64,000 nucleotides of DNA from Hoeflea sp. 108 (GTDB lineage: Bacteria > Pseudomonadota > Alphaproteobacteria > Rhizobiales > Rhizobiaceae), in assembly GCF_000372965.1 (NCBI RefSeq), contig NZ_KB890024.1, positions 496,001 to 560,000 of the forward strand. The letters run 5' to 3'. Position 1 is the first letter of the stretch, and each line of letters opens with the position of its first letter. Shown piece after piece: positions 17,650-26,095 of the stretch. Under the pieces are notes generated by a model. That model was given only the letters and a program-made list of their open reading frames with translations, did no database searches and was not told the origin of the DNA. The position numbers were made by a program, and so were the translations under genes.

Positions 17650-18879
17650 ATGAAGAACTTGCTGAAAAGCAGCGCCATGGCCGCTGCGATCGCCGCCGGC
17701 ATGGGAACGGCTCCGGCCTGGTCGGACAATCTGGTGCTGTGGGTGAACGCCCCGCTTGCCTCAGGTGCTGATGCGCCGCTCTACGCCGAACTCAAGGCGT
17801 TCGAGGCGGAGACGGGACACACGGTGTCCGTCCAGGCCGTTCCGCACATGGAGATGGAGCGCAACCTTTTCGTCGCGCTGTCCGGCGGTGCCGGGCCTGA
17901 CGTCATGGCTCTCGACATCGCCTGGGTTGCAGGCCTTGCCGATGCGGGACTTTTGAAAGACATCAGCGCGCAGTCGGAGCCGCTCGCCGCACTATACCAG
18001 TCCGGACCTCTGGCGGCCGGCCGCTACAAGGGCAAGCAATACGCGCTGCCGCTCTACACCAACAACGTCGCCCTGATCGTCAATGACAAGATGCTGGCCG
18101 CTGCAGGCATCGACAAGGCTCCCACCAATTGGGAAGAGCTGCGTAAGGCCGCGGTCGCGATGACCGACGCGAGCAAGGGAACCTACGGCTTGAGCTTCGG
18201 CTCGAACCGGATGGGTGCGTTCCAGCTCTATCCGTTCATCTGGCAGGCAGGAGGCGACATCATCGACGAGAACGGTAAGTCGCATGTGGGCGATCCGGAA
18301 GCGATCGCGGCGGTCGACTTCCTGGCCAAGCTCTACACCGAAGACAAAGCGATGCCGGAATCGGTTCTGACCGCAGGCAACTGGGATGAGGTCCATGCGC
18401 CCTTTGTCCAGGAACGTGCAGGAATGGTGGTCAGCGGCGACTGGGCAATTGCCGCCATCAAGAAGAACGCGCCGAACCTCGACTTTTCGATCCACCCGCT
18501 ACCCAAGGGCAAGGAAGCAGCGACCGTCATCGGTGGCTACAACCTCGCCATCCGCGAGGGCACGGCATCGCCCGACGCGGCCTTCAAACTGGTCGAGTGG
18601 CTCACCGGCGAACGCAGCATCGAACTGATGTCCAAGTACAATCGCCTGTCGGCGACGACAGCGGCCACCACGCCGGAAGCAATCGCCAAACTGCCAGAGG
18701 AAATGCAGCCGTTCATGGCGCAGGCTGGTGTCGGTCATCCCCGTCCGGTTGTCGCGTCGTGGAGCCAGATGCATGGCGACGTATTCGGGAACATGTGGGA
18801 TGCCGTGATCCGCGGCGAGCCGGCAGCCGAGGCAATGGCCAAGGCCAACACGCAAATTGAGCAGTTGCTGGCCAAGTAA
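17650..18879 (+). CDS. Extracellular sugar-binding protein, family 1
   Basis: A 409-residue family 1 binding protein with a Sec signal peptide (MKNLLKSSAMAAAIAAGMG, cleavage near APAWS). The mature part has LWVNAPLASGADAPLY, GPDVMALDIAWV and the conserved GGYNLAIREG block. It should present a glycoside or oligosaccharide to the two permeases that follow. The gene has a strong GGGAGGAAG ribosome-binding site. A small GCGCC-TCA-GGCGC hairpin at 17619-17631 in the 65-base gap before it may adjust expression relative to the GH31 gene. Confidence 0.92.
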   Translation: MKNLLKSSAMAAAIAAGMGTAPAWSDNLVLWVNAPLASGADAPLYAELKAFEAETGHTVSVQAVPHMEMERNLFVALSGGAGPDVMALDIAWVAGLADAGLLKDISAQSEPLAALYQSGPLAAGRYKGKQYALPLYTNNVALIVNDKMLAAAGIDKAPTNWEELRKAAVAMTDASKGTYGLSFGSNRMGAFQLYPFIWQAGGDIIDENGKSHVGDPEAIAAVDFLAKLYTEDKAMPESVLTAGNWDEVHAPFVQERAGMVVSGDWAIAAIKKNAPNLDFSIHPLPKGKEAATVIGGYNLAIREGTASPDAAFKLVEWLTGERSIELMSKYNRLSATTAATTPEAIAKLPEEMQPFMAQAGVGHPRPVVASWSQMHGDVFGNMWDAVIRGEPAAEAMAKANTQIEQLLAK

Positions 18880-18880
18880 G

Positions 18881-19825
18881 ATGACCACGAGCACCCGTGA
18901 TACGACGAGACTGAAGCCGCACTGGTCCTCGATTTTCGAGAACGGCACGGGTGCGCGTCTCTACCCCTACCTGATGGTCATGCCAGCGATCGTGATCGCC
19001 ATCGGGGTTGTGGTCTACCCGGTGGTGTCTGGCATCACCTCCGCCTTTCACGACGTGACGCTGCGCACCCTCAACAGCGGCGACATGCCGTTTGTCGGCA
19101 TGCGCAACTTCGAGAGGGTCTTCGCCGATCCCAACTTTGTGCTCGCCTCGCTCAACACCCTGATCTGGGTGGTGCTCAACGTCGTGGCGCAGCTCGTCCT
19201 CGGGCTGGCGCTGGCGTTGCTGCTGCATCGCATTGTGCCGGGCATCGGCTTCTTCCGCTCCGGTATCCTGGTGCCCTGGGTGGTGCCCAGCGTCGTTGCA
19301 GTCCTCACCTGGCGGTGGATGTACGATCCCAGTGTCGGCATCGTGAACGAGATACTGGTGCGCCTGGGTATCATCGACGCCTATCATCCCTGGCTGGGCG
19401 ATACGGCGACCGCGCTCTACGCCGTGACAGTCGAAAGCATCTGGAAGGGTACGCCGTTCGTAATGCTGCTTCTGCTCGCCGCACTGCAGCTGGTGCCGAA
19501 ATCCATCCTGGAGGCGGCATCCATGGACGGCGCCTCGGGCTGGCGCAAGCTGTGGTATGTGATCCTGCCACAGATCCGCGTCTCCTTTGCCATCTCGGCC
19601 GTACTGACCTTCATCCTCACTGTGAACAACTTCAACGCGATCTGGCTGATGACTGAAGGCGGTCCGCTCAACTCGTCGGAGATCCTGTTCACGCTGGCCT
19701 ACAAATACGGCTTTCAGCGTTTCGATCTCGGCATGGCTTCGGCAGTCGCGACGATGCTTTTCGTCGGGCTGGTCATCGCTACGACGATCTATCTCAAACT
19801 GATCCAGGCAAAGGAAGCCGACTGA
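18881..19825 (+). CDS. ABC sugar transporter permease, MalF/UgpA type
   Basis: A 314-residue permease with six predicted transmembrane segments, the first at LMVMPAIVIAIGVVVYPVV. The EAA loop reads EAASMDGASGWRKLWYVILP. It pairs with the next gene to form the channel and would use the ATPase encoded at 11923-13014. The ATG follows the binding-protein stop by one base. Confidence 0.92.
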   Translation: MTTSTRDTTRLKPHWSSIFENGTGARLYPYLMVMPAIVIAIGVVVYPVVSGITSAFHDVTLRTLNSGDMPFVGMRNFERVFADPNFVLASLNTLIWVVLNVVAQLVLGLALALLLHRIVPGIGFFRSGILVPWVVPSVVAVLTWRWMYDPSVGIVNEILVRLGIIDAYHPWLGDTATALYAVTVESIWKGTPFVMLLLLAALQLVPKSILEAASMDGASGWRKLWYVILPQIRVSFAISAVLTFILTVNNFNAIWLMTEGGPLNSSEILFTLAYKYGFQRFDLGMASAVATMLFVGLVIATTIYLKLIQAKEAD

Positions 19826-19826
19826 G

Positions 19827-20723
19827 ATGCGCCTCGTCCCCATGGAGGCCAAATCGGCCGAGGCACGCGCCAGCGCGCCGCTCAAGCGAACACGCATGCC
19901 GAAGGCGGTGCGCACCGGCCTGCTCTATGCCGGTCTCTGGACCGCATTCATCTGGTGCGTCTTTCCCTTCTACTGGATGATCGCCACTTCGCTGCGCGCC
20001 AAGGACGAGATCTTCGCGCGACCGCCCTCGATCGTACCGCACTCGGTTACCTTCCAGAACTACGTGGATCTGCTGGTCGGAGCGGAGTTCTGGCGCTTTG
20101 CCCTGAATAGCCTGATCCTGACTGCCAGCGTCACAGCGATCAGCGTCGTTCTGTCGGTCACCGCCGGCTATGCGATGGCGCGCCACCGGTTCAAGGGTTC
20201 GGTGCTGCTGCCGCTGTTCATGCTCTACGGGCAGATGTTCCCGCCGGTGCTGCTGTTGATCCCTTTCTACATCCAGCTGCGCTACCTGGGCTGGCTGGAC
20301 AGCCTGTACGGACTGATCCCGGTCTATCTCAGCTACATGCTGCCGCTATGCGTCTGGCTCATGCGGGGCTTCTTCGCCCAGGTGCCGCACTCGCTCGAGG
20401 ACGCTGCGCGCCTGGACGGCTGCACGCGCTGGCAGGCTTTCTGGCGCGTGATCCTGCCCATGGCGCGTCCGGGCATCGTCGCCGTGGCGACCTGGGTGAT
20501 GATCCACACCTGGAACGAGTTCCTCTATGCCTCGACCTTCATCTTGTCGGACAAGAACAGGACGCTTCCCCTCGGGCTCTCCGGGCTGATCGGCCAGTAC
20601 ACGACCGACTGGGGCATGCTGATGGCTGGCGGCGTGATCACGGCGGCACCCATATTGCTCATCTTCTTCTTCCTTCAGAAGCATCTGGTCGCCGGCGTCG
20701 GCGGCGGTGCGGTGAAGGGCTGA
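19827..20723 (+). CDS. ABC sugar transporter permease, MalG/UgpE type
   Basis: A 298-residue permease. Membrane segments include WTAFIWCVFPFYWMIATSL and SYMLPLCVWLMRGFF; the EAA loop is EDAARLDGCTRWQAFWRVILP, and the conserved WNEFLYASTF follows. It begins one base after the stop of the previous permease and completes the importer of the glycoside cluster. Confidence 0.93.
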   Translation: MRLVPMEAKSAEARASAPLKRTRMPKAVRTGLLYAGLWTAFIWCVFPFYWMIATSLRAKDEIFARPPSIVPHSVTFQNYVDLLVGAEFWRFALNSLILTASVTAISVVLSVTAGYAMARHRFKGSVLLPLFMLYGQMFPPVLLLIPFYIQLRYLGWLDSLYGLIPVYLSYMLPLCVWLMRGFFAQVPHSLEDAARLDGCTRWQAFWRVILPMARPGIVAVATWVMIHTWNEFLYASTFILSDKNRTLPLGLSGLIGQYTTDWGMLMAGGVITAAPILLIFFFLQKHLVAGVGGGAVKG

Positions 20724-20738
20724 CTGGAAGGCTTTTCA

Positions 20739-21869
20739 ATGACCAAGATCAAGAGCGTTCGGGCCTACGCCCTGTCCTGTCCGACACCCGGCGGCGCGAC
20801 CTTCGCGGTCGGCCGCTCCGCCAAGCGCGACATGGTGCTGGTGCGAATAGAGACCCAGGACGGCATCGTCGGATATGGCGAGGCGCACCACGCCCAGACG
20901 CCGAGCACGATCGCAGCCTTCATCAACGATGCGCTCGGGCCGTCCATACTGGGTATGTGCGCTCACGAGACCGAAGCGATCTGGGACGCGAGCTATCGAC
21001 GCTTCATTGCCACCCACGGCCCGGGCGCCGCTGCCGTGATCGGGCTGTCGGGCGTCGACCTTGCTTTGTGGGATATCAAGGGCAAGGATCTAAGCCAGCC
21101 TGTCTACAGGCTTCTGGGTGGCAAGCGGCGCCCCATTGCGGCCTATGCTGGCGGCATCAGCCTCGGCTTCCAGCCCGTCGACCAGCTCAAGGCCGAAATA
21201 GAGCGCTACATCGCCAAGGGCTACAATTTTATGAAGCTGCGTGTCGGCGACACGTTGGAAAAAGACCTTGAGCGCGTCTCGGGTGTGCGCGCGGCCTTTG
21301 GCGACGACATCGTTCTCGCGGCAGACGCCGGCACCCGATACCGCACCGCTGATATGCACCGCATCGCCGAGATCTGCGAAGCCGGCAAGCTGGCTTGGCT
21401 GGAGGAGCCGTTCACGCCCGACAATCTGCCTGGCTACCGTCGACTGCGCGACGTCACCTCTACGCCGCTCGCCGCCGGCGAGAACCACTTCACCCGCCAT
21501 GAACTGCGGGCGCTGATCAGCGAGCAGGTGATCCAGTTCGTGCAGGCCGATTGCTGCAAGACCGGCGGAATCACGGAGATCCTCAAGATCGCTGCGCTGG
21601 CCGGAGCATGGCACCTGCAATTCGCCCCGCACACCAGTGCGTCGGTCTTGAGCACCGCCGCGTCGACGCACGTCCTCTCCGTCGCGCCAAACGCGTTCAT
21701 CTACGAGGCCGACGTGTCGGCGATCAATGCTTTCAGGGACGAACTGGGGACACCGCTCGAGGTCACCGACGGGACGATCGTGGCGCCCGAAGGTCCTGGC
21801 CTCGGCGTGGAGATCGATGAGGGGCTGATCGGGAAATATCCATTCATCCCCGGCGCGTCCTATCAATGA
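20739..21869 (+). CDS. Mandelate racemase/muconate lactonizing enzyme superfamily protein
   Basis: A 376-residue enolase-superfamily enzyme with an N-terminal capping domain and a TIM-barrel. Candidate active-site residues: K166 and R168 (MKLRV, where many members have KxK), an aspartate in AADAG, the glutamates of WLEEPF and GENHF, and the Asp/His pair in VQADCC and FAPHTS. The order fits the mandelate-racemase/acid-sugar dehydratase subgroup, which abstracts a proton next to a carboxylate using magnesium. Being last in the glycoside operon, 15 bases after the permease, it probably acts on a sugar acid. Substrate unknown; Arg in place of the second Lys may matter. Confidence 0.85.
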   Translation: MTKIKSVRAYALSCPTPGGATFAVGRSAKRDMVLVRIETQDGIVGYGEAHHAQTPSTIAAFINDALGPSILGMCAHETEAIWDASYRRFIATHGPGAAAVIGLSGVDLALWDIKGKDLSQPVYRLLGGKRRPIAAYAGGISLGFQPVDQLKAEIERYIAKGYNFMKLRVGDTLEKDLERVSGVRAAFGDDIVLAADAGTRYRTADMHRIAEICEAGKLAWLEEPFTPDNLPGYRRLRDVTSTPLAAGENHFTRHELRALISEQVIQFVQADCCKTGGITEILKIAALAGAWHLQFAPHTSASVLSTAASTHVLSVAPNAFIYEADVSAINAFRDELGTPLEVTDGTIVAPEGPGLGVEIDEGLIGKYPFIPGASYQ

Positions 21870-21891
21870 GCCAAGCTGGCGGCTCGTTGGC

Positions 21892-22281
21892 TCAAGGCCG
21901 ACGAGCCGCCACTGCCTCCACCTCGACGACGAACTCCGGTCTCGAAAAGCCGGAGACAATCATCAGGGTGGATGCAGGATACGGCGCTGCCATGAGGCGG
22001 TTCCGGACATCCATGTAGGGAGCCATATGTTCGCGCGCAGTCACATAGGCATTGATGCGTACGATATCGCCGAGGTCCATGCCGGCAGCGCGCAATACCG
22101 CTTCGATATTGGCGAAACACAGTTCGGCCTGTGCGGCGCAGCCCTCGGGAACCGACCCGTCGGCTGCCACACCCAGCTGGCCGGAGCAGAACAGGATGTC
22201 TGCCCCGGCAGGCACGAGCATGCCGTGGCTGTAGTTGGAGAAAGGTGGCGCGATGTCGGTCGCGAGAACGGATTTACTCAT
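21892..22281 (-). CDS. RidA (YjgF/YER057c/UK114) family protein
   Basis: A 129-residue RidA-superfamily protein (opening FSNYSHGML; CSGQLGVAADGSVP; ending EVEAVAARRP). Canonical RidA deaminates reactive enamine/imine intermediates and uses an arginine in a PAR motif to hold the carboxylate; here that stretch reads APYPASTLM, so the arginine is absent, pointing to one of the divergent Rid subfamilies without enamine deaminase activity. It is convergent with the enolase-superfamily gene and divergent from the amidohydrolase operon starting at 22596, which it may serve. Confidence 0.85.
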   Translation of the reverse strand: MSKSVLATDIAPPFSNYSHGMLVPAGADILFCSGQLGVAADGSVPEGCAAQAELCFANIEAVLRAAGMDLGDIVRINAYVTAREHMAPYMDVRNRLMAAPYPASTLMIVSGFSRPEFVVEVEAVAARRP

Positions 22282-22595
22282 GTCGGAACCTCCCAGCAGA
22301 CTGGCATGAACACGTATATCGAGCGCCTTTACGTGGGGTTAGTACAGTCAGCTTTCGCCGGCAGGACCACGGGGCTGCTCGCCTTGACAGATGGGACCCC
22401 ATCGACAAGACTGCTTCCACCCCATGGCACAGGGCTTCCCGGAAACGAGCCGCAATTCGACCGGTCGCGCAGCGATCAGCGGAGAAGCGGGATGTTAAGC
22501 CAGGCCTATGCCAGCCCATTTTCCATCGATCATCTGACCACGGGCGACGCATCCAGTCGCCGCACCTGCGAGTCAACCGCCAGGGGGCCTTTCGC
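22282..22595. promoter_or_regulatory. Divergent regulatory gap with candidate promoter and palindrome
   Basis: This 314-base gap separates the leftward RidA gene from the rightward creatininase operon; I see no convincing gene in it. At 22384-22389 a TTGACA is followed at once by the perfect palindrome GATGGG-AC-CCCATC (22390-22403), and AAGACT lies 17 bases after the TTGACA. That arrangement would put an operator inside a promoter spacer. The -10 match is weak. Confidence 0.35.
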
Positions 22596-23408
22596 ATGAC
22601 ACGCAGTGCTTTCCGCTGGGCCGACCTGACGCGCCCGGATTTCGCGAACCTGGACCGGGCACGCACAGTGCTTGTCCTGCCGATAGGCGCCATCGAACAG
22701 CACGGCCCACATCTGCCGGTGTCCGTCGACCGCGATCTCGCGGAGGCAGTTCTGGAGCGGGCGCTTGCTCATGTCGCGGACGACCTGCCCGTACTGGCGA
22801 TGCCGGGGTTCGCCTACGGCAAAAGCAACGAGCACGCTGCGATCCCCGGAACACTCTCGCTTTCAGCCCAGACGCTGCTGGCTCTCCTTGGCGACCTCGC
22901 CGCAAGCCTCGCGGCAACCGGTTTCCGCAGACTGGTCTTTCTCAATGCCCATGGCGGCAACGCGCCGGTTCTCGAGATCGCCGCCCGCGACCTGAAGATC
23001 GCTCACGGTCTGAGGATCGCAACTTGCAACTGGTACAATTTCAACGAGGCCGAGCGCCATGGCGACCCGCGCGAGAACGCTTTCGGCATCCATGCCGGGC
23101 TGATCGAGACGAGCGCCATGCTGGCGCTGAAGCCCGATCTCGTCGCAATGGACCGGGCAGGCGATTTTTCCAGCCAGGCGGAGGCATGGCAGCGGGATTT
23201 CGTTCATATCGGACTGTCTGCCGGTCGCGCACGGCCGGCCTGGACCATCGAGGACATCAGCGCAACGGGCGCCTGCGGCAATGCAGCTGCCGCCGCGCGC
23301 GAGATCGGTGAAGAGCTCCTCGCAACAGCTGCCCGCAACTTCGCTCGTTTCCTGAGCGAGTACGACCGCTTCTGCGACCTGCAAGACCAACAAGACCGCG
23401 CCCGCTGA
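22596..23408 (+). CDS. Creatininase-family amidohydrolase
   Basis: A 270-residue member of the creatininase family, zinc- or manganese-dependent enzymes that open cyclic amides or lactams (creatinine, mycofactocin peptide, some heterocycles). The metal-binding signature GAIEQHGPHLPVSVDRD starts near residue 31 with E34 and H36, and the second motif FLNAHGGNAP and a later GIHAGLIETS complete the site. ATG at 22596 follows GGGGG; no signal peptide. It leads an operon with two flavoproteins and a cytosine-deaminase-like enzyme, so a nitrogenous ring compound is a reasonable guess for the substrate. Confidence 0.85.
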   Translation: MTRSAFRWADLTRPDFANLDRARTVLVLPIGAIEQHGPHLPVSVDRDLAEAVLERALAHVADDLPVLAMPGFAYGKSNEHAAIPGTLSLSAQTLLALLGDLAASLAATGFRRLVFLNAHGGNAPVLEIAARDLKIAHGLRIATCNWYNFNEAERHGDPRENAFGIHAGLIETSAMLALKPDLVAMDRAGDFSSQAEAWQRDFVHIGLSAGRARPAWTIEDISATGACGNAAAAAREIGEELLATAARNFARFLSEYDRFCDLQDQQDRAR

Positions 23409-23426
23409 GCCGCGCCGGAGGAAAAT

Positions 23427-24848
23427 ATGTCCATCTCGGGAAAGAACGACATCGACTGGAAGGCGTTCGCGGCGGCGCTCGGCGAGGTCGAGACCATTGA
23501 CACGCCGTCGATCGTGAAGAAGCGGTCCCGCGACTTCTTTTGGTACAGTCCCATTCTCAATCGCGACCTGGCATCGTGCTTCGGCGACTTGGTCGCGGTG
23601 CCGAAGTCGGCGGAAGAGTTGTCGGTATGCCTCGCCACCGCAGTTGCCTGGAACGTGCCAGTCGTCGTTCGCGGTGGCGGAACCGGAAATTATGGCCAAG
23701 CGGTGCCGATGCAGGGTGGGCTGATCATCGACATGACCGGCCTGAACCGGATCATCGAAATCGGGGAGACGACGCTGCACGTCCAGGCCGGCGCCAAGAT
23801 CGGTGCGATCAACGAGGCGCTGGCCGAGAGGGGCCGGGAGCTTCCGTTGTTTCCCTCGACCGAAGCAATAGCGACGATCGGCGGGTTTATCGCCGGAGGT
23901 TCTGGTGGCATCGGCTCGATCCGCCACGGCATGCTGCGCGACGGCAAAAACATCGAGAGCATCGCGGTGCTATCGGTGGAGTGCGAGCCGAAGCGGCATG
24001 AATTCTCAGGCAAGGAGATATCGGCGATCCATCACGCCTGGGGCCTCAATGGGGTGATTACGGATCTCAAGCTCGGCACTGTGCCCTCGGCGCGGTGGGG
24101 CAACATTATCGCGTCATTCGACGCCTACAGGCAGGCCTTCGAGGCCGGCGTCGAGCTGGGCTCGGCGCGGCATCTCAATCTGAAGCTGTTGACGACCATC
24201 GACCGGCGGATCGCCGCCTCGATCAAGCAGCTCGGTGTGATCGCGGAACGCCGCCGCCACCTGCTGCTGGTCATGATCGCCGAGGAGTATGCGGGCGAGG
24301 GGATGCGCATTCTGGAAAGACATGGCGGCGTCAAGGAGCTGGAACTCGACAATGCGGCGATGAAGGCATCCGGCCTGCCGACGCTAACCGAGTTTTCCTA
24401 CAATCACACGACACTGCAAGTGCTGAAGCAGGACCGCACGGTCACCAACCTGCAGGCGACCGTCCGGCCACCGCTGGATGGATCCAGGATCGACGAGTTG
24501 CGGGCAGTGGTTGGCGACGAGGTGCTGATGCACCACGAGTTCGCGCTGCTAAACGACCAGCTCGTCGCCTTTGACTTGCCCGTGGTGCGCTACACCACCG
24601 ACGAACGGCTGTTCGAGTTGGCGAAAATATACGATGACCATGGCTTTCCCACCTCCAATCCGCATGTGCCATATGTCGAGGGCGGGTCCATGAAGCCGGA
24701 TTTCCGCCACTTGGCCTGGAAGAAGCGGCTCGATCCGCACGGGCTGCTCAATTCGGCGAAATCGCGGCTCTGGGACGCGGTAAAGCACCTTCCAGCCGAG
24801 GAAATCGAGCAGCTGCCCAGCCATCAAGCCGTACGGAATGCATCGTGA
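23427..24848 (+). CDS. FAD-linked oxidase of the VAO/GlcD type
   Basis: A 473-residue flavoprotein of the vanillyl-alcohol-oxidase/glycolate-oxidase superfamily. The FAD-binding domain is clear: VPVVVRGGGTGNYGQAVP, the diphosphate-binding segment, near residues 77-94, then GGFIAGGSGGIGSIRHGML near 152-170. The C-terminal half is the substrate-binding cap. It should oxidise a hydroxy acid, aldehyde or amine with a separate electron acceptor or oxygen. No iron-sulfur partner is visible, but a ferredoxin-reductase-like flavoprotein follows with a four-base overlap (GTGA), so the two may act together. Confidence 0.85.
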   Translation: MSISGKNDIDWKAFAAALGEVETIDTPSIVKKRSRDFFWYSPILNRDLASCFGDLVAVPKSAEELSVCLATAVAWNVPVVVRGGGTGNYGQAVPMQGGLIIDMTGLNRIIEIGETTLHVQAGAKIGAINEALAERGRELPLFPSTEAIATIGGFIAGGSGGIGSIRHGMLRDGKNIESIAVLSVECEPKRHEFSGKEISAIHHAWGLNGVITDLKLGTVPSARWGNIIASFDAYRQAFEAGVELGSARHLNLKLLTTIDRRIAASIKQLGVIAERRRHLLLVMIAEEYAGEGMRILERHGGVKELELDNAAMKASGLPTLTEFSYNHTTLQVLKQDRTVTNLQATVRPPLDGSRIDELRAVVGDEVLMHHEFALLNDQLVAFDLPVVRYTTDERLFELAKIYDDHGFPTSNPHVPYVEGGSMKPDFRHLAWKKRLDPHGLLNSAKSRLWDAVKHLPAEEIEQLPSHQAVRNAS

Positions 24849-26095
24849 AGCCCGGCGTCGTCATAATCGGCGCTGGCCACAGCGGTTCGCAGGCCGCGGT
24901 CTCGCTGCGCCAGGAAGGCTATGCGGGCGCCATCGCATTGATCGGCGCCGAGCCCGGATACCCTTATCACCGTCCCCCTCTCTCGAAGGCATTCCTCAAG
25001 CAGGACGACGATAAGCTGCAGCCGTTGCGCGGCGAAGCTGTCTACGAGGCGAGTGGCATCGACTATCACCGTGCAAGACGGGTGCATCGCATCGATCTCA
25101 GCACACGACGCTGCGTCCTGGACGGCGGCGACATAGCGTTTGACGAACTTATCATCGCGACAGGTGCCGCCTCGAGGATGCCTGCAGTCGAGGGGATCAG
25201 TCTGGACGGGATTTTCGCGCTGCGCACCGCTTCAGACGCGCGCCGCATCAGGCAGCACATGAAGGATGTTGAAAGCGTTGTCATCGTGGGTGGCGGCTTC
25301 ATCGGGCTGGAAACTGCCGCGACCATGGCGGCCTTCGGCAAGCGGGTCACCGTGCTGGAGATCGGCGAGCGGCTTTTGGCGCGGGCGGTGTCGCCCGTCG
25401 TCGCGACCCACGTCCTCTCGCGTCTCTCTGATTGCGGTGTCGACGTCCGCTTTGGAACGCAGGTTCGCGCCTTTTTCGGCGACGATGCCGTGCGGGGCGT
25501 GTTCACCGGTGAGGACGAAACCACCGCGGCCGATATGGTGATCGTCGGAATCGGCGCCGATCCGGATGTCGATCTGGCTGTCGAGGCCGGGTTAGAGGTC
25601 GATGGCGGCATTGTCGTCGATGACATGCTGCGCAGTTCGGCGCAGGGTGTCTACGCCATCGGGGATTGCGCCCGGTTTCCGCATTGGCAGCTCGGCCAGC
25701 CAGTGCGCCTGGAATCCGTACAGAACGCCACCGACCAGGCGCGGCATGTCGCCGGCGTCCTCATGGGCAAGCCCAATCCCTATGTCACCGTTCCCTGGTT
25801 CTGGTCGGATATTGGCAACATGAAGCTGCAGATGGCCGGTCTGTCTGCAAATGCGGATCGTCAAATTGTCACTGGCGATCCCACGGGCGGGGCCTTTGCC
25901 GTATATCATTTCAAACACGCCCGGCTCGTAGGCGTAGATACGATCAACCGGCCCGGCGACCATATGCTTGGCCGCAAGATGATCGCTGCGAACTACCAGC
26001 CGGAGGAAGCAGACATTCTCGCCGGTCGCGTGAACGATGCGTTCAAGGCGTGGTCGAGCCAGACCACCTCCGACGGCGAGCGACATTTAGCATGA
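24845..26095 (+). CDS. FAD-dependent ferredoxin/rubredoxin reductase-like protein
   Basis: A 416-residue NAD(P)H-dependent flavoprotein of the rubredoxin/ferredoxin reductase group. The N-terminal FAD Rossmann motif is IIGAGHSGSQAA (residues 6-17), the second NAD(P) Rossmann motif is VIVGGGFIGLETA near 141-153, and the C-terminal FAD motif is GVYAIGDCARFPH. The start is GTG overlapping the previous stop by four bases, and its own stop overlaps the next ATG by four. No ferredoxin or Rieske oxygenase gene is present in the operon, so its electron acceptor is unknown; the FAD-linked oxidase upstream is one possibility. Confidence 0.88.
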   Translation: MKPGVVIIGAGHSGSQAAVSLRQEGYAGAIALIGAEPGYPYHRPPLSKAFLKQDDDKLQPLRGEAVYEASGIDYHRARRVHRIDLSTRRCVLDGGDIAFDELIIATGAASRMPAVEGISLDGIFALRTASDARRIRQHMKDVESVVIVGGGFIGLETAATMAAFGKRVTVLEIGERLLARAVSPVVATHVLSRLSDCGVDVRFGTQVRAFFGDDAVRGVFTGEDETTAADMVIVGIGADPDVDLAVEAGLEVDGGIVVDDMLRSSAQGVYAIGDCARFPHWQLGQPVRLESVQNATDQARHVAGVLMGKPNPYVTVPWFWSDIGNMKLQMAGLSANADRQIVTGDPTGGAFAVYHFKHARLVGVDTINRPGDHMLGRKMIAANYQPEEADILAGRVNDAFKAWSSQTTSDGERHLA

